Assembly: GCA_937892655.1 (NCBI GenBank)
Contig: CALBJC010000157.1
Location: 1-17,485, forward strand
DNA length: 17,485 nt
Direction: 5' to 3'
Origin: an uncultured Clostridia bacterium
GTDB lineage: Bacteria; Bacillota; Clostridia; Oscillospirales; Ruminococcaceae
Under the pieces are notes generated by a model, which searched no databases, was not told the DNA's origin, and saw only the letters and a list, made by a program, of their open reading frames with translations. Of the stretch, positions 1 through 5,901 are shown one piece after another. Numbering within the stretch: the stretch's first letter is position 1; every line of letters starts with the position of its first letter. Position numbers and translations under genes: made by a program.

Positions 1-106
1 GGGCGAGCCATTCATTTGCTTTCACAAACTGATAAGTGTCGCGCTGAGAGGCTCTCCCTCAGGGAGAGCTGTCACGAAGTGACTGAGAGGGTACACCGCA
101 GGCACC
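1..106. repeat. Hairpin-rich dispersed repeat, copy alpha
   Basis: Seen: the block opens with GGGCGAGCCATTCATT and contains two consecutive hairpins, GCTCTCCCT/AGGGAGAGC (51-59 with 61-69) and GTCAC-gaa-GTGAC (71-83), then TGAGAGGG. It aligns over its whole length, in inverted orientation, with 5241-5354: both carry the same ends (GGGCGAGCC and CCGCAGGCAC) and the same ACAAACTGATAAGTGTCGC segment. The inner hairpin differs between the two. The GGGAGAGCT...TGAGAGGG part also recurs at 5358-5389 and 12804-12837. No coding potential is visible. The mechanism of spread is unknown. Confidence 0.85.
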
Positions 107-315
107 AATGGTCGCCCCTACGGTTGTGAGGGGTTGTAGCCTTTTACGTTCATATAAAGTTTACATCATATCTTTTTGGCTTTTTGCTCTTTTGGTTTCA
201 TATTTTAATATCTCATATTCATATTATCCGCTTTAAAACGTTTAAGTTTGGGGTGGGTGTTTTTGTTTGTTGTGTTTTACCAAATAGCTCCTTTTCGCTT
301 TTTGCAAAATGCACA
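107..315. other. AT-rich upstream region of the GH74 gene
   Basis: No gene is seen. The stretch is AT-rich with pyrimidine-rich runs. It contains one AAACGTTT-centred palindrome (about 232-245), centred 84 bp upstream of the cre-like site at 316-331. It could be a second operator for a LacI/CcpA-type regulator, but it lacks the outer TG/CA of the cre consensus. Confidence 0.4.
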
Positions 316-331
316 TTGACAACGTTTACAT
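316..331 (+). promoter_or_regulatory. cre-like operator (CcpA/LacI-family) over the -35 box
   Basis: The 16 bases 316-331 match the published cre consensus WTGNNARCGNWWWCAW at every position (TTGACAACGTTTACAT). The site covers the -35 hexamer and part of the spacer, where a bound repressor would block RNA polymerase. Known: CcpA represses secondary carbon-use genes in Firmicutes by binding such sites. Inferred: the GH74 gene is catabolite-repressed. Another LacI-family regulator could use the same site. Confidence 0.65.
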
Positions 332-345
332 AATTTTGTTATACT
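316..345 (+). promoter_or_regulatory. Sigma-A-type promoter of the GH74 gene
   Basis: TTGACA (316-321) and TATACT (340-345) are separated by 18 bp, with an extended -10 TG at 337-338. Transcription would start near 352, giving a leader of about 114 nt. The leader contains a short hairpin, ATGCT/AGCAT (373-377 with 383-387), followed by a T run, which could be a weak attenuator. Confidence 0.8.
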
Positions 346-465
346 AAGCGCATAAAGGGTAGGCGGATAATGATGCTTTGACAGCATTTTTTCGGCTGCT
401 TAAAATTTTAATATTGGTTTATGGCGTTAAATGCTTTTATGCCAAAAATCAGATTGGAGAAGAAT

Positions 466-2643
466 ATGACTACAAAATTTAAAAAGTCATTGGCGGCAAT
501 GGTGGCTCTTGCTATGCTTTGTATGAGCGCTTGCGGCGGTAAGGGTGACAGCTCGTCCTCGGCTGACAATGCAGTGGATAACGCCGGCGGCAATGATACC
601 GCGCAGGAATTATATATCAGCGATACTTTCAGCTACTCTCAGGTTTCAATGGGCGGCGGCGGCTTTGTAACGGGCGTTTTCTCAACCTGTGAAGAGGGCG
701 TTTATTATGCCCGTACCGACGTTGGCGGCGCTTACCGTTGGGACGATGATGAGGGCAAGTGGATAGCGCTTTGTGCTTTCGTTGATGAAAACGAGGTAGG
801 CTATCTTGGTATTGACGGTATGGCTATTGACCCTACAAATGCGGGCAAGATCGTTCTGGCGGCAGGTACTGAATATTTCAACGGCGGTCAGACAGCTATG
901 CTCGTTTCAGATGACTATGGTGTTACATTTGATATTGTGCCCGTTACTGATATGATAAGAGTTCACGGTAACGGTATGGGCAGAGGTAACGGCGAGCGAG
1001 TTGCTTTTGACCCGACAAACACAAACAAGATTTTTGTAGGCGGCAGAACGGGCGGCCTTATCCGTTCAGATGACGGCGGCAAGACATTTACAAAGGTTGA
1101 ATCATTCCCGGTTGACCAGACTGCAAACGGCGTTGGTGTAAACAGCATTTTAGTAGCTGAAAACGGCGACATCTACTGCGCTGTTTCTCAGGCAAAGGAT
1201 GAAAATGTTTACGTTTCAAAGGATGACGGCGCTACCTGGAATGTGGTAACAGCCCTTTCAAACCGCTTTATGGTTCAGAGAATGCGCTTTGACTCAAACG
1301 GCGATATTATCGTTACCCTCGGCGGCAGCGAAGGTCCTCACGGCGGTGACCACGACGGCGTAATTTTAAGATATGACCCTGATTCTGATACAGCAGAGGA
1401 TATTTCAATGAACCCGAACAAGTGCGGCGACTGTATTGCGCACCCACAAAATCCTGACTGGCTTTTGGCTTGTTCTGAAGATTACTGGGTAGCACAGCCA
1501 CACGGCGCATGGGGCGACTACTTTATTATCTCAAAAGACGGCGGCGAGACCTGGACTAATATAAACGATAAGATGACAGTAACAAACGGCGGCGTTGACT
1601 GGGTTACAAATGCGGCTATGCACTGGTCGAGCTGTCTGATGATTGACCCGTTCAATCCTGATACAGTTATGACAGTTTCGGGTAACGGTATCTGGAGATG
1701 TGACAACATCTGGGATGAAAACCCTGAATTTTATTTCTTCTCAAACGGCGTTGAAGAAACAGTTCCGTTTGATGTAGTGTCAGTGCCAGATGGCCCGCTG
1801 CTCACAAATATCGGTGACTATGACGGCTTTATCCAGCCTGACGCTTTCACATTCGGCAAGGCTTATTCTCCGCAGATGGGCTCTGCTTCATCATCAGCAG
1901 TAGCATATCAGGATACACAGATTATGCTTCGAGTTGCAAACTCATCACAGCCATACCTCTCAACTGACGGAGGCAATACCTGGAAGCCGACATCAGCTTC
2001 AACTGGCGCTTCGGGCGGCGTTGTAGGCTTATCGGCAAACGGCGACAGACTCTTCTGGTCACCTTCAAGCGATATGTCAGTTTACTACTCTGAAGATTTA
2101 GGCGAGAACTGGACAAAGGCAGAGGGCATCTACGGCCCTGCGTATGTAAAGGGCGACGCTTTTGACAATAACGTAGTATACGCTGCAACTGCAGGCAGAT
2201 TCTGCGTAAGTACAGACGGCGGTAAGACCTTTGCAAGAACACTCGAGAGCATGGGCGGCAATATCCGCTTTGCAGTTGACGTAAATAACGCAGGTACAGT
2301 TTACTATATCGGCAATACCCTTATGAAATCCGTGGACTACGGCAAGACCTTTGAAACCGTAGGCACTCTTTCAAGAGTTGAGGCTATGGGTATTGGTAAG
2401 GGTAAGGATGATATGACACCTGCTATCTACATCTACGGTCAGCCTACAGCTGATGATGTAAAGGGTGTTTGGTGGTCAAACGATGGCGGTAACACCTGGG
2501 CGAGAGTTGACGATGACCTTCACCAGTATGGCGGTACAGGCAACGGCGGTATGGTTGCAGGCGACTGGAATACATACGGCAGATGCTATATGTCAACAGT
2601 AGGTATGGGCGTTGCGTGCTTTGATTTAATTGACAAAAACTAA
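466..2643 (+). CDS. GH74-family xyloglucanase-like lipoprotein
   Basis: Predicted surface-anchored endo-beta-1,4-glucanase of family GH74, whose usual substrate is xyloglucan. The ATG at 466 is chosen because GGAGA (456-460) precedes it by 5 nt; the ATG at 421 has no ribosome binding site. The 725-residue product has a lysine-containing N-terminus, a hydrophobic segment and a lipobox ending at Cys23, then a Ser/Asn/Gly linker to about residue 45. The motif GGGFVTG followed by YARTDVGGAYRWD (around Asp85) and GDYDGF (Asp451) fit the two catalytic-acid regions of GH74, assigned by motif only. Nine Asp-box repeats (SxDxGxTW/F, near residues 148, 201, 251, 356, 499, 542, 582, 622, 671) indicate the tandem seven-bladed propellers of the family. 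No carbohydrate-binding module or dockerin is present. It is transcribed alone. The GH74 call is strong; xyloglucan as the actual substrate is inferred. Confidence 0.88.
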   Translation: MTTKFKKSLAAMVALAMLCMSACGGKGDSSSSADNAVDNAGGNDTAQELYISDTFSYSQVSMGGGGFVTGVFSTCEEGVYYARTDVGGAYRWDDDEGKWIALCAFVDENEVGYLGIDGMAIDPTNAGKIVLAAGTEYFNGGQTAMLVSDDYGVTFDIVPVTDMIRVHGNGMGRGNGERVAFDPTNTNKIFVGGRTGGLIRSDDGGKTFTKVESFPVDQTANGVGVNSILVAENGDIYCAVSQAKDENVYVSKDDGATWNVVTALSNRFMVQRMRFDSNGDIIVTLGGSEGPHGGDHDGVILRYDPDSDTAEDISMNPNKCGDCIAHPQNPDWLLACSEDYWVAQPHGAWGDYFIISKDGGETWTNINDKMTVTNGGVDWVTNAAMHWSSCLMIDPFNPDTVMTVSGNGIWRCDNIWDENPEFYFFSNGVEETVPFDVVSVPDGPLLTNIGDYDGFIQPDAFTFGKAYSPQMGSASSSAVAYQDTQIMLRVANSSQPYLSTDGGNTWKPTSASTGASGGVVGLSANGDRLFWSPSSDMSVYYSEDLGENWTKAEGIYGPAYVKGDAFDNNVVYAATAGRFCVSTDGGKTFARTLESMGGNIRFAVDVNNAGTVYYIGNTLMKSVDYGKTFETVGTLSRVEAMGIGKGKDDMTPAIYIYGQPTADDVKGVWWSNDGGNTWARVDDDLHQYGGTGNGGMVAGDWNTYGRCYMSTVGMGVACFDLIDKN

Positions 2644-2665
2644 CCTTGCATACAATATTAAGAAG

Positions 2666-2697
2666 ACCGACAGGGTAAAACCTGTCGGTTTTCTTTA
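2666..2697 (+). terminator. Rho-independent terminator after the GH74 gene
   Basis: A 9-bp stem ACCGACAGG/CCTGTCGGT (2666-2674 with 2681-2689), loop GTAAAA, is followed by TTTTCTTTATCTT. It lies 22 bp after the GH74 stop. It also sits directly downstream of the convergent spoVAC, but the minus strand has no good T run, so it mainly serves the plus strand. Confidence 0.85.
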
Positions 2698-3135
2698 TCT
2701 TAAAAAATAATAGATAAGCCCGTATACTGCGCTGGCGGCTATACCGTATAGGATAACGGGGCCTGCGATTGTAAAAATTTTAGCACCAAGACCGAGTATC
2801 AAGCCTTCTGATTTAAACTCTATTGCGGTAGATGAAATAGCGTTTGAAAAGCCTGTAATGGGTACAAGCGTACCTGCCCCGCCGTGCTTTGCAATCTTTG
2901 AGTATACCCTCAGCCCCGTTAAAAGTGCCGAGAGAAAAATAAGCGTTACAGAGCATAGCGTTGAGGAGGTTTTTTTATCAGCGCCAAGGCTCATATAAAG
3001 CTCAATAAACCCCTGCCCCAAAGCGCAGACAGCTCCGCCGATCAAAAAGGCTTTCGGGATATTGAGATACCATTTTGACCTGCTCTCATACTGCGAATAC
3101 AAAAGCTCATACTGCGTTTTGCTCATATTATTCAT
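2695..3135 (-). CDS. spoVAC: Stage V sporulation protein AC
   Basis: SpoVAC is an inner-membrane protein of spore formers that takes part in moving calcium dipicolinate into the forespore and out during germination. The 146-residue product has the family hallmarks: a short polar N-terminus with TQYELLYSQYE, then KAFLIGGAVCALGQG, LTGLRVYSKI, GGAGTLVPITGFSNAISS and EFKSEGLILGLGAKIF, with about four to five membrane segments. The start at 3135 is chosen because GAGGTG (complement of 3142-3147) lies 6 nt upstream; a longer ATG-started frame from 3195 has no such site. SpoVAC is usually encoded beside spoVAD and spoVAE, but neither is next to it here. No sigma-G-type promoter could be picked out with confidence. 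The related SpoVAE family is less likely because of the length and N-terminus. Confidence 0.88.
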   Translation of the reverse strand: MNNMSKTQYELLYSQYESRSKWYLNIPKAFLIGGAVCALGQGFIELYMSLGADKKTSSTLCSVTLIFLSALLTGLRVYSKIAKHGGAGTLVPITGFSNAISSTAIEFKSEGLILGLGAKIFTIAGPVILYGIAASAVYGLIYYFLR

Positions 3136-3323
3136 AATGTTCACCTCAGGCTTAGGGTGTGCAGAGAGTGGGGAAATATACGTTTTCCTGCACAATTACG
3201 TTCTTAATAGAACTTTGTGCAGAAATAGCGACTGGATGAAAACCTTTCGCCCCGCACCGCAAATGTGAAAACACATACCTCGCCGCGCACTCTGACGTTC
3301 TAAGGGATGATATGTGAAAATGT
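3136..3323. other. Gene-free stretch upstream of spoVAC
   Basis: This should hold the spoVAC promoter and leader, but no confident promoter is visible. No gene is seen. Confidence 0.4.
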
Positions 3324-3415
3324 GCGGATATTGTGACAGAGATACCGATAATACTACCGTCAGGCTCCCTCAGACCACCTTTGGTGGTTTTGCTCCCCTC
3401 TCGGAGGGAGGCAAA
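3324..3415 (+). repeat. Double-hairpin dispersed repeat, copy 1
   Basis: The repeat starts with a 24-bp segment (3324-3347) found again, inverted and with one mismatch, at 10451-10474. It then carries hairpin ACCACC-ttt-GGTGGT (3374-3388) and a second hairpin around CTCTCGGAGGG (about 3395-3410), ending in GGGAGGCAAACAG. The same architecture recurs at 10386-10474 (inverted) and 10500-10572 with different stem sequences. Confidence 0.8.
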
Positions 3416-3492
3416 CAGGCGCACAATGCAAGATAAAATTCGCACTCTGCCGCACGTATCAACGCACTACGGGGATTTATCATCCTGTGTAG

Positions 3493-3747
3493 GGGCGATT
3501 CACGAATCGCCCGAAAACAATCTGCAGATACAACGGCGTTTGCTGCCTTCTCCGCCCCGCACCCACAAAACATTAAAATCCGCACCCTACCGCACGCACT
3601 GATGTAGTGAAGAGGCTGGGCGCAAAAATGCTACGCATTTCGTGAATCGCCCCTACAGAACGAACAAAGCTAAGATATTAACAATCCTGAGAATATAAAC
3701 AAACTACAACGCCTAGTCAGCGATTCTGCCCCTACAGAACGAACAAA
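3493..3747 (+). repeat. Composite ~250-bp dispersed element, copy 1
   Basis: Homologous to 5401-5652 over its full length and, from its CAACGGCG segment onward, to the inverted copy at 17372-17485. It opens with the palindrome GGGCGATTCACGAATCGCCC (3493-3512). It then has a C-rich segment (3530-3600), and a second half-palindrome (CGTGAATCGCCCCTACAG, 3641-3658) whose left arm is interrupted by a small hairpin AAATGC-tac-GCATTT (3626-3640). Bases 3601-3747 are identical to 5506-5652 over all 147 positions. No protein is encoded. Confidence 0.9.
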
Positions 3748-3806
3748 CCTTAGAATATAAACAAACCATACTACCCAGCCAGCGATTCTGCCCCTACAGA
3801 ACGAAC
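3652..3806 (+). repeat. Short tandem array of ~79-bp units
   Basis: Units begin CCTACAGAACGAACAAA and end CAGCGATTCTGCC. The first unit (3652-3730) is 79 bp. The second (3731-3792) is 62 bp because of an internal loss of 17 bp. A third begins at 3793 and fades after CGAACA. The same unit is tandemly repeated at 5557-5719. Confidence 0.85.
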
Positions 3807-3838
3807 AGTATGCGGTATATATCAAGCCATAAAAAGAC

Positions 3839-3867
3839 AAAATTGTCAATTGTCCATTGTCGATTGA
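3839..3867 (+). repeat. Short AATTGTC-type imperfect repeats
   Basis: Three or four imperfect heptamers (AATTGTC, AATTGTC, CATTGTC, GATTG) lie head to tail, with a weak palindromic character. They are probably related to the ATTGTGC heptamer array about 85 bp downstream. Confidence 0.6.
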
Positions 3868-3951
3868 AAAAGCGTCAAAGACACGCAAAAGTAAAATCGA
3901 CATCAACCTCTATCAGAGGTTAAAATCCATTCGCCAAAGGCGAACACATTG

Positions 3952-3983
3952 ATTGTGCATTGTGCATTGTGCATTGTGCATTG
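3952..3983 (+). repeat. Heptanucleotide tandem repeat ATTGTGC x4
   Basis: Four perfect copies of ATTGTGC (3952-3979) and a partial fifth (ATTG). Two further copies lie at 15132-15145, where they form the last codons of the CHASE2-HD-GYP gene. Such an array can change in copy number by slippage. Confidence 0.9.
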
Positions 3984-4035
3984 ATAGTGTCGTCTTGTGC
4001 AAAGTGCTGAAAATTGCGAAAATATCAAAAATTGT

Positions 4036-4064
4036 TTGAGAGTAGCTCAAAATAGTGGTATACT
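4036..4064 (+). promoter_or_regulatory. Sigma-A-type promoter of mreB
   Basis: TTGAGA (4036-4041), a 17-bp spacer and TATACT (4059-4064), with an extended -10 TG at 4056-4057. The leader is about 64 nt and AT-rich. The ribosome binding site AGGAG (4121-4125) sits 9 nt before the ATG at 4135; another ATG at 4128 is out of frame and too close. Confidence 0.8.
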
Positions 4065-4134
4065 ATAAGATGTATTATTGCCTATTTTTATTGATATAGA
4101 TAATATTGAGTTGAATTTAAAGGAGTTATGAAAA

Positions 4135-5157
4135 ATGTTATTCAAAAAGGATATAGGTATTGACCTTGGTACTGCTAATACTCTTGTTTTTATGAAGGGT
4201 AAGGGTATCATCATCCGTGAGCCTTCTGTTGTTGCGGTTGAAACAAAAACAGAAAAGGTTCGTTGCGTAGGTAAAGAGGCTAAGGATGTTATCGGTAGAA
4301 CACCTGGCTCTATCGTTGCTGTAAGACCTCTTAAGGACGGCGTTATCGCTGACTTTGATATGACTACAAATATGCTTCAGGAATTTATCAGAAAGGCTCT
4401 TGCAAACTCACTTTTTGCAAAGGCAAGAGTTGTTATCTGTATTCCGTCAGGCGTTACAGCAGTAGAAAGAAGAGCTGTTCAGGATGCCGCAGTAGGCGCA
4501 GGCGCTAAGAAGGTTTCTATCATTGAAGAGCCTATGGCTGCAGCTATCGGTGCTGGTCTTCCTGTTGCAGAGCCTACAGGCTCAATGATCGTTGATATCG
4601 GCGGCGGTACTTCTGAGGTTGCTGTTATCTCACTTGGCGGTATCGTTACATCACGTTCTGTAAGAGTGGCTGGTGACGAGTTTGACCTTTCAATCATCAA
4701 CTACATCAAGAAAAAGTATAACCTGCTCATCGGTGAAAGAACTGCTGAAAACGTAAAGCTTCAGATCGGTTCTGCATTCCCTGGCGAGTATGACTCTGAA
4801 ATGGATATCAAGGGTAGAAACCTGCTCACAGGTCTTCCTGAAAATATCACCATAAACTCTGCTGAGATCAGAGAAGCTTTAGCTGAACCATTATCACATA
4901 TTATCGAAGCTATCAAGATCACTCTTGAAAGAACTCCACCTGAGCTTGCAGCCGATATTATCGACCAGGGTATTACCCTCGCTGGCGGCGGTGCGCTCTT
5001 AAAGGGTCTTGACAAGCTTATCAACAACGAAACAGGTATGCCTGTTTACATTGCTGAAGATCCGCTCGATTGCGTTGCTCACGGTACAGGCCGAGTTTTA
5101 GATGACATTGATGAGCTTCACGATGTTCTCGACAACGACGATTCAAGATACTATTAA
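4135..5157 (+). CDS. mreB: Rod-shape-determining actin-like protein MreB
   Basis: MreB is a bacterial actin that polymerises on the inner membrane and guides the elongation peptidoglycan machinery. The 340-residue length is typical. Nucleotide-binding motifs are intact: phosphate-1 loop GIDLGTANT (8-16), phosphate-2 loop VDIGGGTSE (153-161), adenosine motif GITLAGGGALLKGL (279-292) and the EEPMAAAIGAG helix (131-141). The N-terminus has no long extension, and the acidic C-terminus (DDIDELHDVLDNDD) is somewhat longer than in some relatives. The gene has its own promoter and terminator and is flanked on both sides by repeat blocks. mreC, mreD, radC and other usual partners are absent from the window. 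It could be an Mbl or MreBH paralogue rather than the main MreB; the sequence alone does not settle this. Confidence 0.93.
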   Translation: MLFKKDIGIDLGTANTLVFMKGKGIIIREPSVVAVETKTEKVRCVGKEAKDVIGRTPGSIVAVRPLKDGVIADFDMTTNMLQEFIRKALANSLFAKARVVICIPSGVTAVERRAVQDAAVGAGAKKVSIIEEPMAAAIGAGLPVAEPTGSMIVDIGGGTSEVAVISLGGIVTSRSVRVAGDEFDLSIINYIKKKYNLLIGERTAENVKLQIGSAFPGEYDSEMDIKGRNLLTGLPENITINSAEIREALAEPLSHIIEAIKITLERTPPELAADIIDQGITLAGGGALLKGLDKLINNETGMPVYIAEDPLDCVAHGTGRVLDDIDELHDVLDNDDSRYY

Positions 5158-5170
5158 TCTGCATTGTAAG

Positions 5171-5211
5171 GGGTAAAAACGAGTCAGCTTGTTTTTACCC
5201 TTTTGGTTTTT
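5171..5211 (+). terminator. Rho-independent terminator after mreB
   Basis: A 10-bp stem GGGTAAAAAC/GTTTTTACCC (5171-5180 with 5191-5200) with a 10-nt loop, followed by TTTTGGTTTTT, begins 13 bp after the mreB stop. Confidence 0.85.
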
Positions 5212-5240
5212 GAAGGCGGTTGCGTCAGTACCTTCTCATA

Positions 5241-5354
5241 GTGCCTGCGGAGAACCCTCTCCGAACCACCTTTGGTGGTTTTTACCTCATCCCTGAGGGA
5301 GAGGCATTCAGTGCGACACTTATCAGTTTGTGTAGACGAATAAATGGCTCGCCC
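5241..5354 (-). repeat. Hairpin-rich dispersed repeat, inverted relative to copy alpha
   Basis: Aligns inverted with 1-106: the ends (GTGCCTGCGG and GGCTCGCCC) and the GCGACACTTATCAGTTTGTG-like middle (one difference) are shared. The inner hairpin is AACCACC-ttt-GGTGGTT (5264-5280) instead of GTCAC-gaa-GTGAC. The right end overlaps the next repeat. Confidence 0.82.
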
Positions 5355-5389
5355 TTTGGGAGAGCTCCCGCGTTAGCGGGTGAGAGGGG
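5343..5389 (+). repeat. GGGAGAGCT...TGAGAGGG repeat with swapped hairpin
   Basis: ATGGCTCGCCCT and GGGAGAGCT (5358-5366) are followed by hairpin CCCGC-gtta-GCGGG (5367-5380) and TGAGAGGGG (5381-5389). The same flanks occur at 12804-12856 (inverted) around GTCAC-gca-GTGAC, and at 60-91 around GTCAC-gaa-GTGAC. The stem sequence is completely different but still pairs. Confidence 0.85.
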
Positions 5390-5400
5390 ATGGACAGTAG

Positions 5401-5719
5401 GGGCGATTCACGAATCGCCCGAACCAATCTTCAGGCACAACGGCATTCGCTACCTTCTCCGCCCCGCACCATAAAGCATAAAATCCGCACTTCGCCGTAC
5501 GCACCGATGTAGTGAAGAGGCTGGGCGCAAAAATGCTACGCATTTCGTGAATCGCCCCTACAGAACGAACAAAGCTAAGATATTAACAATCCTGAGAATA
5601 TAAACAAACTACAACGCCTAGTCAGCGATTCTGCCCCTACAGAACGAACAAAGCTAAGATATTAACAATCCTGAGAATATAAATAAACTACAACGCCTAG
5701 TCAGCGATTCTGCCCCTAC
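5401..5719 (+). repeat. Composite dispersed element, copy 2, with tandem 79-bp units
   Basis: The palindrome GGGCGATTCACGAATCGCCC (5401-5420) opens a segment homologous to 3493-3747; 5506-5652 is identical to 3601-3747. Two 79-bp units follow head to tail (5557-5635 and 5636-5714), differing at one visible base (TAAACAAAC versus TAAATAAAC). No gene is seen. Confidence 0.9.
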
Positions 5720-5805
5720 TCGACTTGAGGGGATAAAAAGTTGAAATGGCATTACAGAGTGACCATTGCCACAGTATCCGCAGTTTTGCCGACTTTGTAT
5801 AAAAC
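5720..5805. other. Gene-free tail of the second repeat block
   Basis: Contains AATGGCATTACAGAGTGAC (5745-5763), which resembles AATGGCATTACAAAGCGAC at 12782-12800, and TATCCGCAG, shared with the repeats near 3324 and 10470. No gene is seen. Confidence 0.5.
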
Positions 5806-5833
5806 AAAAACGCCGAAGGCATAAGCCTTCGGC
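5806..5833 (-). terminator. Rho-independent terminator of the ABC transporter operon
   Basis: Stem GCCGAAGGC/GCCTTCGGC (5812-5820 with 5825-5833) with a 4-nt loop. On the minus strand it is followed by GTTTTTGTTTT. It lies 68 bp beyond the stop codon at 5902. Confidence 0.85.
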
Positions 5834-5901
5834 AGATTCTGATTATTTTGTAATTTTACAGTTTTATAAGCTCAAAACAAAGCTGAAAGTAATCCCGATT
5901 A

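Noticed and set aside
1922..2242. Minus-strand open frame of 106 codons inside the GH74 gene
   Set aside because: Antisense to a well-supported enzyme; low-complexity basic product typical of a shadow frame.
3333..3602. Plus-strand open frame of 89 codons (and a minus-strand frame at 3370-3585)
   Set aside because: Lies entirely within dispersed repeats, has no ribosome binding site, and the sequence is explained by hairpin structure.
3670..3906. Minus-strand open frame of 78 codons
   Set aside because: Overlaps the 79-bp tandem units and has no recognisable domain; a chance frame in repeat DNA.
5220..5474. Plus-strand open frame of 84 codons after mreB
   Set aside because: Runs through the hairpin repeats and palindromes; not a gene.
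3493..5719. CRISPR array, because of repeated palindromic units
   Set aside because: Units are 79 bp, there are no unique spacers of even length, and no cas genes are present.
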